A stretch of 64,000 bases of DNA, taken from contig CAKUED010000003.1 in NCBI GenBank assembly GCA_934646005.1, positions 94,296-158,295 of the forward strand, read 5' to 3'. A program made the position numbers and the translations under genes. The DNA comes from an uncultured Oscillospiraceae bacterium. GTDB taxonomy: Bacteria > Bacillota > Clostridia > Oscillospirales > Oscillospiraceae. The notes below the pieces were generated by a model. That model saw only the letters and a program-made list of their open reading frames with translations. It searched no databases and had not been told where the DNA came from. Positions 42,778-50,187 of the stretch are shown in pieces. How positions within the stretch are numbered: position 1 is the stretch's first letter; the number at the start of each line of letters is the position of its first letter.

Positions 42778-43478
42778 GCGAGGGCAGGCAACTGATCCGT
42801 ATGCGCGGCATTTACAAGCGCTTTAACGTCGGACTGGAAAACGAGCTGGAAATTCTGCACGGCATCGACCTCGATGTAAACGAGGGCGAATTTGTGTCGA
42901 TCGTCGGCGCGTCCGGCTCGGGCAAGTCCACGCTCATGAACCTCATCGGCGCGCTCGACCGCCCCACCGAGGGCAGCTACTGGCTGGACGGAACGGTCAT
43001 TGAGGACGCGGACGACCGCGAGCTGTCCGCCATCCGCAACCGCAAGATCGGCTTTGTATTTCAGAATTTCAACCTCATCGGCAGAACGAACGCACTGCGA
43101 AACGTCGAGCTGCCAATGCTCTACGCGGGCGTGCCGCAGAAAAAGCGCACCGAGCGCGCGCAGATGCTGCTGGACATGGTCGGCATGGCGGACCGCATGA
43201 CGCACCAGCCGAACGAGCTGTCCGGCGGGCAGAAGCAGCGTGTCGCCATTGCGCGCGCCATGGCAAACGACCCCGCCATCATTCTGGCGGACGAGCCGAC
43301 CGGTGCGCTGGACAGCAAGACCGGGCGCATGGTCATGGATCTCTTCCACCAACTCAATCGCGAGCAGGGCAAGACCATCGTGCTCATCACGCACAATCGC
43401 GAGCTTGCCATGGAGACGCAGCGCGTGCTCACCATGCGCGACGGCGTGCTCAGTGAGGAGGCTGCCTCATGCGTCTGA
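42774..43478 (+). CDS. MacB-type ABC transporter ATP-binding protein
   Basis: 234 residues. Walker A GASGSGKSTL, Q-loop FVFQNFNLI, signature LSGGQKQRVAIARA, Walker B IILADEPTGALD, H-loop ITHNRE. The VFQ.FNL and DEPTGALD variants are typical of the LolD/MacB/FtsE class. Start ATG 42774 overlaps the adaptor stop; the end overlaps the permease start by 10 bases. Confidence 0.94.
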   Translation: MSEGRQLIRMRGIYKRFNVGLENELEILHGIDLDVNEGEFVSIVGASGSGKSTLMNLIGALDRPTEGSYWLDGTVIEDADDRELSAIRNRKIGFVFQNFNLIGRTNALRNVELPMLYAGVPQKKRTERAQMLLDMVGMADRMTHQPNELSGGQKQRVAIARAMANDPAIILADEPTGALDSKTGRMVMDLFHQLNREQGKTIVLITHNRELAMETQRVLTMRDGVLSEEAASCV

Positions 43479-44740
43479 TGGAAAATTTGCGCATCGCGCT
43501 CGAGGGGCTGCGGGCAAACAAAATGCGCGCGCTGCTGACCATGCTCGGCATCATCATCGGCATCGCCGCCGTCATCGGCATCCTGACCGTGGGCGACGGG
43601 CTGTCCAACACCATCACCAGCCAGATGAGCAGCTTCGGCGCGTCCACCATCTCGATCTCCCTTCAGCAGAAAACGAGCCAGCTCGACATGAGCGACATCA
43701 GTTCCATGATGGTCCAGCCGGAGGACGGCGACCTCATTACAGACGATATGATCGAGGAAATGCTCGCGCGCTACAGCGCGGACATTGAAGCCGTGGGGCT
43801 GACGGAATCGGTCGGCAGCGGGCAGGTCAAGGACGGGCGGCTGTACGCCAACGTCTCGGTCAGCGGCGTGAATGACGGCGCGTTCACCATCAACGACGTT
43901 GATCTGCAAGCCGGACGCTTTTTGCAGCAGAAGGACTGCGACGGCGAGCGCAACGTGTGCGTCGTGAGCGACAAGCTGGTGCAGAATCTGTTCGGCGGTA
44001 ACACGCAGACGGCGCTCGGCAGTGAAATTTCCGTGCAGCTTCGGAGCGACCGCGTGCGCCTGCGCATTGTGGGCATCTACACCTACAAAGCCTCGGCGTT
44101 TACCATCAGCACCGCGTCGGATAAAGACCTTTCCACCACGCTCTACATCCCCGTCACGACTGCCAAGCGCCTGACGGGCGCGGCGGACGGCTATTCCTAC
44201 TTCACCGTCATGGCGGCGGCAGGTGCGGACAGCACGTCGGTCGGCACGCAGATCAGCAATTTTATAAACCGCTATTACCGCAATAACGACAATTACCGCG
44301 TGACCTCCATGAGCATGGAGAGCGTCATCGAATCGGTGGACAGCATGATGAGCAAGCTCTCCATCGCCATCTCGGTCATCGCCGCGATCTCGCTGCTCGT
44401 CGGCGGCATCGGCGTGATGAATATCATGCTCGTCTCGGTCACGGAGCGCACGCGCGAGATCGGCACGCGCAAAGCCCTCGGCGCGACGAACGGCGACATC
44501 CGCGAACAATTCGTCGTGGAGAGCATCATCATTTGTTTAGTCGGCGGCATCATCGGCATCCTGCTCGGCGCGCTGCTCGGCTACGTTGGCAGCTCGCTGC
44601 TCGACGCCCCCAGCCTCCCCAGCGTCGGCAGCATCGCCCTAGCGGTCGGCTTCTCCCTGGCGGTCGGCGTGTTCTTCGGCTACTACCCCGCCAATAAAGC
44701 CGCCAAGCTAGATCCTATTGAGGCGCTGCGGTACGAATAA
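43469..44740 (+). CDS. MacB-type ABC transporter permease (FtsX-like)
   Basis: 423 residues. An N-terminal MacB core with LRIALEGLRANKMRALLTMLGIIIGIAAVI as TM1, a large extracellular domain (residues about 45-280), then three C-terminal helices of the FtsX domain with SVTERTREIGTRKALGATN in between. Together with adaptor and ATPase it forms a tripartite-like exporter for peptides, macrolides or lipoproteins; the substrate cannot be told. Confidence 0.93.
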   Translation: MRLMENLRIALEGLRANKMRALLTMLGIIIGIAAVIGILTVGDGLSNTITSQMSSFGASTISISLQQKTSQLDMSDISSMMVQPEDGDLITDDMIEEMLARYSADIEAVGLTESVGSGQVKDGRLYANVSVSGVNDGAFTINDVDLQAGRFLQQKDCDGERNVCVVSDKLVQNLFGGNTQTALGSEISVQLRSDRVRLRIVGIYTYKASAFTISTASDKDLSTTLYIPVTTAKRLTGAADGYSYFTVMAAAGADSTSVGTQISNFINRYYRNNDNYRVTSMSMESVIESVDSMMSKLSIAISVIAAISLLVGGIGVMNIMLVSVTERTREIGTRKALGATNGDIREQFVVESIIICLVGGIIGILLGALLGYVGSSLLDAPSLPSVGSIALAVGFSLAVGVFFGYYPANKAAKLDPIEALRYE

Positions 44741-44744
44741 ACAG

Positions 44745-44780
44745 ATCCCCGCCCGGAAGATCTCCGGGCGGGATTTTATT
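44745..44780 (+). terminator. Terminator of the MacAB-like operon
   Basis: ATCCCCGCCCGGA pairs with TCCGGGCGGGAT and is followed by TTTTATTT. Confidence 0.85.
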
Positions 44781-44794
44781 TGCGCCGCCGCCTC

Positions 44795-45249
44795 ATTTCG
44801 TCGTAATGTAGGGGCGGGGCTTGCCCCGCCCGCGCAGGGTGCACAATTAAAAATGCACAACGAACGGCGACAACGCGACCTGCTCGTAGGGGTCGATGCC
44901 GCGCTCTCCCCGGCAGAACATAGTGGCAAACCTGCACAGACCATCGGCAAAACTGTACAACGTCCTGTAGGGGCGGACGCCTCTGTCCGCCCGTGAGGCA
45001 ATTACAGGCTTGTCGCAACGTTTCATAAAAACGGCGGTTTGTACCGCACGGGTCGATGTGGGCATCGACCCCTACAAACGTGGAACGGATTCGCATTGGT
45101 ACATCCGTGTTTGCAGGTGCAATTCTGCCAGGCGGACAGGGTCGTCCGCCCCTACAGGACGTTTTGCGTTTTCGCCGATGGTTCGTGCAATTTTGCAATT
45201 GCATCCCGCCGGGGAGAGCGCGGCATCGACCCCTACATTACGACGAAAT
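44795..45249. repeat. Palindrome array F, bounded by perfect terminal inverted repeats
   Basis: 44795-44814 and 45230-45249 are exact inverted copies of a 20-base end (ATTTCGTCGTAATG then TAGGGG). Inside are three plus-oriented units (about 44811, 44889, 44969) and three reversed units (about 45051, 45134, 45211). The unit types are GGGGCTTGCCCC, TCGATGCCGCGCTCTCCCC, GGACGCCTCTGTCC, TCGATGTGGGCATCGA and GGACAGGGTCGTCC. About 455 bp in all, with a MITE-like architecture. No coding potential. Confidence 0.85.
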
Positions 45250-45328
45250 CGCGCAGCAAACTTGCTCATTGTAAATCCCCCCATTTCGTGCTAAAATAAC
45301 GCAAACGAACTTTGGGGGGGGCAATCTT

Positions 45329-45610
45329 ATGGGCTCTTTTTTCCGGCGGCTGGTCACGCCTTGGCGGATGGAAGCGGAATTTTCTTCGCAGGAGGAATTT
45401 TTTGCGTTCCTGCGGCGGTATAACCGCGTGGTGGGCGCGGTGCGGACGGTGCTTTTGCTCGCGGCGGCGCTGGTGCTGCTCACGAGCTACGCGCTCGATC
45501 TCTACAAGATCAATTTGATCGCCGCCGGCGCACTGGCGCTGGTGCTGCTCATCTCGCTGCCGGTGCTGCAAAACGAGAAAAAGCTGCCGAAGGAGGAAAC
45601 AAAATCATGA
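45329..45610 (+). CDS. Small two-helix membrane protein
   Basis: 93 residues. Two transmembrane helices (AVRTVLLLAAALVLLTSYAL and LIAAGALALVLLISLPVL), preceded by an amphipathic N-terminal part with SSQEEFFAFLRRYNR and followed by a charged tail. An RBS of G-rich type precedes it (a run of eight G, GGGGGGGG, at 45313-45320). No family is recognised. Downstream, an 18-codon frame overlaps its stop. Confidence 0.6.
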   Translation: MGSFFRRLVTPWRMEAEFSSQEEFFAFLRRYNRVVGAVRTVLLLAAALVLLTSYALDLYKINLIAAGALALVLLISLPVLQNEKKLPKEETKS

Positions 45611-45663
45611 GCTTTCTGCCTGATCCCGTCCTCATCGCGCGCCTGTCGCGCGCCGCAAAATAA
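45607..45663 (+). CDS. Possible 18-residue peptide
   Basis: ATG 45607 overlaps the preceding stop (ATGA) and reads MSFLPDPVLIARLSRAAK before TAA. The translational coupling and a clean terminator 14 bases downstream make it conceivable. The length allows no more than a tentative call. Confidence 0.25.
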   Translation: MSFLPDPVLIARLSRAAK

Positions 45664-45676
45664 GCTGCACAAACGG

Positions 45677-45706
45677 GACGCCGCAAGCGGCGTCTCTTCG
45701 TTTTTT
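45677..45706 (+). terminator. Terminator after the small membrane protein
   Basis: GACGCCG-CAAG-CGGCGTC stem, then TCTTCGTTTTTT. Confidence 0.88.
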
Positions 45707-45812
45707 CCGATCTGACCCTATAAAATAGAATCAATATGGCGATATTCAAAATGCCAGTTCTCTGCTATCATACGGGGGAGCTCAAAAAATACCATGAAAT
45801 GAGGCATTTTCC

Positions 45813-46319
45813 ATGAACACCCGGCTCACCCGCCGCATCTGCATCAGTGCGCTGATGGCGGCACTCATCTACGTTTTCACCGCGTTCCTGCACGTCCCGA
45901 GCTACACCGGCTACACCCATATCGGCGACGGCTTTTTGTTTTTGGCGGCAAGCCTGCTGCCCGCGCCCTATGCCATGGCAGCCGGCGCGATCGGCGCAGG
46001 TCTCGCTGACATCCTGTACGGCTACACGCTCTGGTTTCCCGGCACGGCGGTCATCAAGGCGCTGACGGCGCTGTGCTTCACGTCTAAAAACGAGAAGCTC
46101 GTCTGCAAGCGCAACCTGCTGGGGCTGCTGCCCGCGCTCGTGCTGTGCGCCGGGGGCTATTACCTTTACAATGCGCTCGTCATTTCGCGCAATTTTGCCG
46201 CGCCGCTGGCGGAGATCCCCGGAAACCTCGTGCAGTGGGCGCTGAGCAGCGTGGTATACGTCCTGCTGGGTCATGTGCTGGACCGCGCGGGGCTGAAAAA
46301 ACGACTGGGAGAGATTTAA
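45813..46319 (+). CDS. TIGR04002-type membrane protein (ECF S-component-like)
   Basis: 168 residues with about five hydrophobic helices. The fold and the N-terminal RICISALMAALIYVFTAFL followed by GYTHIGDGFLFLAASLLP resemble S-components of ECF vitamin importers. This pattern, immediately followed by a small radical SAM gene, matches the TIGR04002 family as I recall it. A shared energising EcfAAT module would be encoded elsewhere. The gap to the next gene is 1 base, so the two are co-translated. Confidence 0.82.
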   Translation: MNTRLTRRICISALMAALIYVFTAFLHVPSYTGYTHIGDGFLFLAASLLPAPYAMAAGAIGAGLADILYGYTLWFPGTAVIKALTALCFTSKNEKLVCKRNLLGLLPALVLCAGGYYLYNALVISRNFAAPLAEIPGNLVQWALSSVVYVLLGHVLDRAGLKKRLGEI

Positions 46320-46320
46320 A

Positions 46321-46923
46321 ATGACCATCACCTATCCGGTACGAAACGGCATCTATGTGAACATGACCAACCGCTGCCCGTGCGCGTGCACGTTCTGCCT
46401 GCGGCAGCACGGACCGAGCGTCTACGGCTCTGACCCGCTGTGGCTCGAACGCGAGCCGACGGTGGAGGAGGTCGAGCAGGCGCTGGCGGCGTGCGAGCTT
46501 TCCGGGAAGGAAGAGGTCGTGTTCTGCGGCTACGGCGAGCCGACCGAGCGCCTGCCGGAGCTGCTGGAGGTCGCCGCGTGGCTCAAAGCGCGCAGCAGTA
46601 TTCCCATCCGCATCAACACGAACGGTCTTGCAGACCTCATCTGGGGTGAGCCGACCGCGCCGTGGCTGGCGGGCAAGATCGACTGCGTGTCCGTCAGCCT
46701 GAACGCGACGAATGCCGAGGAATACCAGAAGGTGTGCCGTCCGAAGTTCGGCATCGGGTCGTATGACGCGATGTTAAAGTTCACGAAGGAGTGCGCGCGC
46801 TACGTCCCGCACGTCGTGATGACGGTCGTCGATCAGGTCACCACGCCGGAGGAGCAGGAAAAAGCCCGCAGCATCTGCCGCGCCGTCGGCGCGACGCTCC
46901 GCATCCGCCCCTACGAAGCCTGA
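46321..46923 (+). CDS. TatD-linked radical SAM protein
   Basis: 200 residues, small for a radical SAM enzyme. The iron-sulfur motif is CX3CX2C at C19, C23 and C26 (NRCPCACTFC, with an extra Cys at 21). A SAM-binding segment VVFCGYGEPTERL, INTNGLADLIWG and VSVSLNATNAEEY follow. This matches the TatD-associated radical SAM family (TIGR04038-like). The reaction is unknown. It is encoded with the TIGR04002 membrane protein, so a linked substrate or cofactor pathway is likely. Confidence 0.87.
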   Translation: MTITYPVRNGIYVNMTNRCPCACTFCLRQHGPSVYGSDPLWLEREPTVEEVEQALAACELSGKEEVVFCGYGEPTERLPELLEVAAWLKARSSIPIRINTNGLADLIWGEPTAPWLAGKIDCVSVSLNATNAEEYQKVCRPKFGIGSYDAMLKFTKECARYVPHVVMTVVDQVTTPEEQEKARSICRAVGATLRIRPYEA

Positions 46924-46968
46924 GAATATGAGCAAATCCTCGCCGCGTGTGAACGCAGCGGGGATTTT

Positions 46969-47169
46969 TTATTTCTTTCCGGGCTTGACGCATTCGTCTG
47001 CCGCCAACGGCGCGGTGATCGCGCCGTGCTCGCGCTCAAAGCTCTGGATGTTTTGCCGGATGAGCACCAGCACATGGCTGTTGACGCTCCGCCCCTCGTA
47101 ATCGGCAACATACGCCAGCTTTTTCAGCATTTCTTCTTCCATGCGAATGGATACGCTCTTCACAGACAT
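46969..47169 (-). CDS. Ribbon-helix-helix (Arc-type) DNA-binding protein
   Basis: 66 residues from ATG 47169 (GGAG 8 bases upstream). N-terminal strand SVKSVSIRM, helix EEEMLKKLAYVADYEG, turn, helix SVNSHVLVLIRQNIQSFE: the complete RHH fold in the first 45 residues. Such proteins act as antitoxins or plasmid/phage regulators. No toxin gene lies next to it; the downstream side is the rSAM gene end. Confidence 0.8.
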   Translation of the reverse strand: MSVKSVSIRMEEEMLKKLAYVADYEGRSVNSHVLVLIRQNIQSFEREHGAITAPLAADECVKPGKK

Positions 47170-47276
47170 GACACTCACTCCAAATTAGATATATTGTGTA
47201 TTTATTTTATGGAGATTTTGTGGTATTCTGTTCTAAATAGATACATGGTATATCTATAATATGAATGAAGGCTATC

Positions 47277-47582
47277 ATGGTGGAGACTGCATATTTTGTA
47301 AATCATCCGCGGCGAGTGTCTGATCTGCGCCAACCGCACCTACCAGAGGCGGAACAGGCATATGCAATCGTGCAGACGGTCACGCTGCGCCCGATCGACT
47401 ACGAGAACTTTTCTGAGGACCTGCTCGCTGACCGGGCGTTTTGAACGCCGCTTGCGCAGCGCGGCAAGGTTTTGCAATGCATTTTTGTGACAATGCGCGG
47501 CGCATCCGACGGCATTCTGGTCGTGCCGACCGACAACGAACACGTCCGCTGTGCAGCATATGTCGCGCTCTCGCGCTTTTAG
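47277..47582 (+). pseudogene. Small conserved clostridial protein interrupted by an in-frame TGA
   Basis: The frame from ATG 47277 gives MVETAYFVNHPRRVSD...YAIVQTVTLRPIDYENFSEDLLADRAF, then TGA (47442-47444). It continues in the same frame as TPLAQRGKVLQCIFVTMRGA and SDGILVVPTDNEH...AAYVALSRF to TAG 47580. The two halves together look like a short family of Clostridia proteins with a TL.PIDYENF..D...DR.F block and a C-terminal GR.DG.LV block (perhaps DUF6329). A single nonsense change has split it. Confidence 0.6.
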
Positions 47583-47627
47583 CAGCAATACAAAAGGGAG
47601 GGGTGATTCCCTCCCTTTGCGTGCGTT

Positions 47628-47876
47628 TTATTCATCATCCTCATCGAACGCGTACTCGTTCAGCTCCGGGAAATCCAGAAATTCCGCCAGCGTCATGCCG
47701 AACGCGAGCGCGATGCGGTGGAGCGTCGCCACGCGGGGATTTTTCGTCAGCCCACGCACGATGTTATCCAGCGTGGACTGTTTCACGCCGCTGATGCCCG
47801 CCAGCCGGTTGATGCTGATCCCGTGCGCGCGGCAAAGACTGCGAATGCGCTGCACATAAAGCTGCGAATATTCCAC
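47628..47876 (-). CDS. Phage-repressor-like XRE regulator
   Basis: 82 residues starting with GTG 47876, AGGAGG 8 bases upstream. HTH in residues about 8-62 (IRSLCRAHGISINRLAGISGVKQSTLDNIVRGLTKNP), then FGMTLAEFLDFPELNEYAF and an acidic end. It is divergent from a small gene at 48030. Three near-identical palindromes lie in the intergenic region, as in a prophage-type switch. Confidence 0.88.
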   Translation of the reverse strand: MEYSQLYVQRIRSLCRAHGISINRLAGISGVKQSTLDNIVRGLTKNPRVATLHRIALAFGMTLAEFLDFPELNEYAFDEDDE

Positions 47877-47898
47877 ACGCACCACCTCCTGACGAGCT

Positions 47899-48008
47899 AC
47901 CCGTTTATGGGTTGATGCTATCATAACAGGCAGTACGGCAGGAATTACCCGAATACGGGTTGACAGGTGCGTTTATTTTTAATAAAATAGAATTACCCGT
48001 TTTCGGGT
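47899..48008. promoter_or_regulatory. Divergent switch region with three operators
   Basis: Operators: ACCCGTTTATGGGT (47899-47912), ACCCGAATACGGGT (47947-47960) and ACCCGTTTTCGGGT (47995-48008), centres exactly 48 bp apart. The plus-strand promoter is TTGACA (47960-47965), 17 bases, TAAAAT (47983-47988): operator 2 touches its -35 and operator 3 its start site. A minus-strand extended -10 (TGTTATGAT, 47927-47919) lies between operators 1 and 2. Confidence 0.8.
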
Positions 48009-48029
48009 TTTGTGTTAGGAGGGGCAGGC

Positions 48030-48224
48030 ATGGCGGATTATCAGAAAATGTACGCGATTTTGTGCTGCGCGATCGATGACGTGATCGAGCCGCTGGAAAG
48101 GATTCCACTGGCGCATGATGCCGCACAAACACTGCGGCAAGCATTGTTGGAAGCCGAGGACGTGTATGTCAGCCAGCCGGACGCTGTGCAGTTGGTGTTC
48201 CCGAAAGCCGACGAGTGGAGATAG
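48030..48224 (+). CDS. Small protein under control of the divergent repressor
   Basis: 64 residues from ATG 48030 (TAGGAGGGG upstream). The sequence is helical and mildly acidic (MADYQKMYAILCCAIDDVIE, then a PLAHDAAQTLRQALLEAEDVYV segment). No family is recognised. Its strong promoter overlaps operators of the repressor, so it is probably the gene that repressor controls. Confidence 0.65.
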   Translation: MADYQKMYAILCCAIDDVIEPLERIPLAHDAAQTLRQALLEAEDVYVSQPDAVQLVFPKADEWR

Positions 48225-48235
48225 CGCCGCATTGC

Positions 48236-48350
48236 AGGCACGTCCGTTTTTTACGAAACGGTGCGGCAAACCTGCAATTGTCCAACGCTTGCATTATCAT
48301 ATCAAGTGCAGCACATGACAAAAGAATCGTGGCTGGGGGAAGCCTTGGAG
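48236..48350. repeat. Decayed fragment of the array family
   Basis: GTCCGTTTTTTACGAAACGGTGCGGCAAACCTGCAATTGTCC is close to the spacer between units 2 and 3 of array D, without the palindromes. The next 50 bases show nothing recognisable except a GGGGGAAGCCTTGG piece. Confidence 0.5.
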
Positions 48351-48357
48351 GCGCAAA

Positions 48358-48389
48358 AACCCGGGAGGAACTTGTGTTCCTCCCGGGTT
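48358..48389 (-). terminator. Terminator of the heme-related gene
   Basis: A 14-bp perfect stem (48358-48371 with 48376-48389), loop TTGT, and TTTTTGC on the minus strand. Confidence 0.9.
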
Positions 48390-48395
48390 CAGCTT

Positions 48396-48875
48396 TTATT
48401 TTTGCGGGTGCTTTTCAAAGAAGATCTTCAGCCCGCCGATGAGGGCGGCGTTGTCGCGGACGTCGGGCAGACCCGACGTTGCGATGCTGCCGATCACGCA
48501 GCCGCCGCGCAGGCGCAGCGGGAAGCCGCCGCCGCAGTCGGCGTAGTCCATCGGGTCAAGGCGCATATCCTCCAGCATCGTCACGCCGCGGGATTTCAGG
48601 TCGGCGGCGATGCGCATGGTGCTGTGCTCCGTCACGCGGACGGTGTTGCGCTTGCGTGCGAGCCACTGCTCGTGGAACGCGCCCGTCCCCTCGGGGTAAT
48701 AGCGGAACACGAGCGTGCCGTTGAGCTCGATCTCCACGGCGATCGGTCCTTCCATCTGCGACGCAGACTGCACCAGCGCGCAGCCAAGCTCCCAGACGTC
48801 CTTACGGGAAAAGTCGGAAAAAACGTAGGTCTCCTCTTCGCGGATGCTCTGCTCCAGCAGCTCTTTGTAATCCAT
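48396..48875 (-). CDS. UPF0303/HbpS-like (GlcG) heme-degrading-domain protein
   Basis: 159 residues from ATG 48875 (AAGGAGA upstream). Features of the GlcG/HbpS fold: DVWELGCALVQSA, GPIAVEIELNGTLVFRY, the NTVRVTEHSTMRIAADLKS helix and the DYADCGGGFPLRLRGGCVIGSIATSGL strand-turn block. Members bind heme or small ligands; some degrade heme. Enzyme activity cannot be judged from sequence. Monocistronic. Confidence 0.87.
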   Translation of the reverse strand: MDYKELLEQSIREEETYVFSDFSRKDVWELGCALVQSASQMEGPIAVEIELNGTLVFRYYPEGTGAFHEQWLARKRNTVRVTEHSTMRIAADLKSRGVTMLEDMRLDPMDYADCGGGFPLRLRGGCVIGSIATSGLPDVRDNAALIGGLKIFFEKHPQK

Positions 48876-48933
48876 GGCGCGGTCTCCTTTTCGGTTTTTT
48901 CTCATCTTATCATACCGCCCTCCAAAATGCAAA

Positions 48934-48963
48934 CGGAGCGGTCACAAAACCTGTGACCGCTCC
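48934..48963 (-). terminator. Hairpin between the small YtxH-like gene and its neighbour
   Basis: GGAGCGGTCACA pairs with TGTGACCGCTCC. It follows the stop of the minus-strand small gene. Confidence 0.75.
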
Positions 48964-48970
48964 GCCCGGC

Positions 48971-49135
48971 TCAGTTTGCCATGGACTGCATGGCTTTTTC
49001 CGCCTCGGATTTGATGGTGTTCGCCGCGTCCTTCGCCGCGTGGTAGACCGGGCTGCTCTTCGGCAGCATCATCGCGCCCAGCGCGCCGATGGCAACGCCC
49101 GCGCCCATCGTGAGCACAAACGATTTGACCTGCAT
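48971..49135 (-). CDS. Small membrane-anchored YtxH-like protein
   Basis: 54 residues from ATG 49135 (GGAGG 8 bases upstream; ATG 49141 is too close to it). One glycine/alanine-rich membrane segment (SFVLTMGAGVAIGALGAMML) is followed by a helical tail with AKDAANTIKSEAEKAMQSM, the pattern of small YtxH-type stress proteins. The call is structural, not by clear homology. Confidence 0.6.
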   Translation of the reverse strand: MQVKSFVLTMGAGVAIGALGAMMLPKSSPVYHAAKDAANTIKSEAEKAMQSMAN

Positions 49136-49264
49136 TTTCATCGCCTCCGCAGTTAGTATGCGGCGCGGCGCGGCAAAAAACCGCAGTAAATTCTGTCTGC
49201 GCCTCTGGCGCATTGCACGCGCTCGAATTTTGTGATAAAATATCCAAAAAGGAGCGTGAATGTT

Positions 49265-50185
49265 ATGGGCATCGACGAATTACAGGCGAAGATCCGCAAG
49301 CTGAAAAACCCCAGCATCGTGGCGCTGTGCCCGGAGCTGTCGCTGCTGCCGCCGCACCTGCTGGCGCAGGCGCGCGCGGAATTGGGCGATACGCCGGAAG
49401 CGGCGGCGGAGAGCTATCGCCGGTTCTGCTTTGCGATCCTGGACGCGCTGGTCGAGAGCGTCCCGGCGGTGAGCGTGGAATCGGGCTGCTTTTTCGCGCT
49501 CGGCGCGGCGGGCGTCGCCGCGATGCAGGACGTGCTGCGCTGCGCGCGCGAAAAGGGCTATTATGTGCTGCTGGACCTCATGCGCTGCGACCTGCCGCCC
49601 GCGGTGGACGCGCTGGCGGAGAGCTGCTTCGGCGAGCTGAAGATCGGCGACGCCGCCTTCACGCCCTATCCCTGCGACGGCGTGATCTTAAGCGCCTATC
49701 TTGGCAGCGACGGCGCAAAGCCGTTCACAAAATTCTGCGCGGCGGGCAAAACGGTGTTCCTCATCGCGCGCAGCTCCAACAAATCCGCGCGCGAGGTGCA
49801 GGATCTGCTGTCCGGTGACCGTGTGGTGTACCAGGTGATGGCGGACCTCGCCATGCGCTGGAGCGGCGATCTGTTCGGGCGCAACGACTATTCGCAGATT
49901 GGCATCGTCGCAGGCCTGACGAACGCGCCGGTGCTGCGCTCGCTGCGGCAGAAATATGACCGGCTGTTTTTGCTTGTGCCGGGCTTCGGCACGCAGGGCG
50001 GCGCGATCCGCGACACGCAGTACGCCTTTGACCGCCTCGGGCACGGCGCGGCGATCATGGCGGGCAGGAGCATCCTCTACGCATACCAGAAGCAAGGCGG
50101 CGACGGCACGGATTTTGCCGAGCAGGCGCGGCTGGCGGCGGAAAAAATGCGGACGCAGATCCTGGGCTATGTGACGGTGCTGTGA
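49265..50185 (+). CDS. Orotidine-5'-phosphate decarboxylase-like protein lacking the catalytic lysine
   Basis: 306 residues. Subfamily-2 PyrF landmarks are recognisable: IVALCPELSLLP, AYLGSDGAKPF (family NPYLGSDGVEPF), RSSNKSAREVQDL (family TSNPSSGE.QDL), LLVPGFGTQGG and AGRSILYAY. The catalytic DxKxxD motif is replaced by DLMRCD, losing the lysine that protonates the product. The early GLDP is CPE, and NPYLG has become SAYLG. Orotidylate decarboxylation is therefore unlikely. It may be a diverged paralogue that binds a nucleotide or has another role. Confidence 0.85.
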   Translation: MGIDELQAKIRKLKNPSIVALCPELSLLPPHLLAQARAELGDTPEAAAESYRRFCFAILDALVESVPAVSVESGCFFALGAAGVAAMQDVLRCAREKGYYVLLDLMRCDLPPAVDALAESCFGELKIGDAAFTPYPCDGVILSAYLGSDGAKPFTKFCAAGKTVFLIARSSNKSAREVQDLLSGDRVVYQVMADLAMRWSGDLFGRNDYSQIGIVAGLTNAPVLRSLRQKYDRLFLLVPGFGTQGGAIRDTQYAFDRLGHGAAIMAGRSILYAYQKQGGDGTDFAEQARLAAEKMRTQILGYVTVL

Positions 50186-50187
50186 GC

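Noticed and set aside
47340..47588. Minus-strand frame opposite the TGA-split gene
   Set aside because: No RBS and no recognisable family. The plus-strand reading shows conserved-looking blocks on both sides of the stop.
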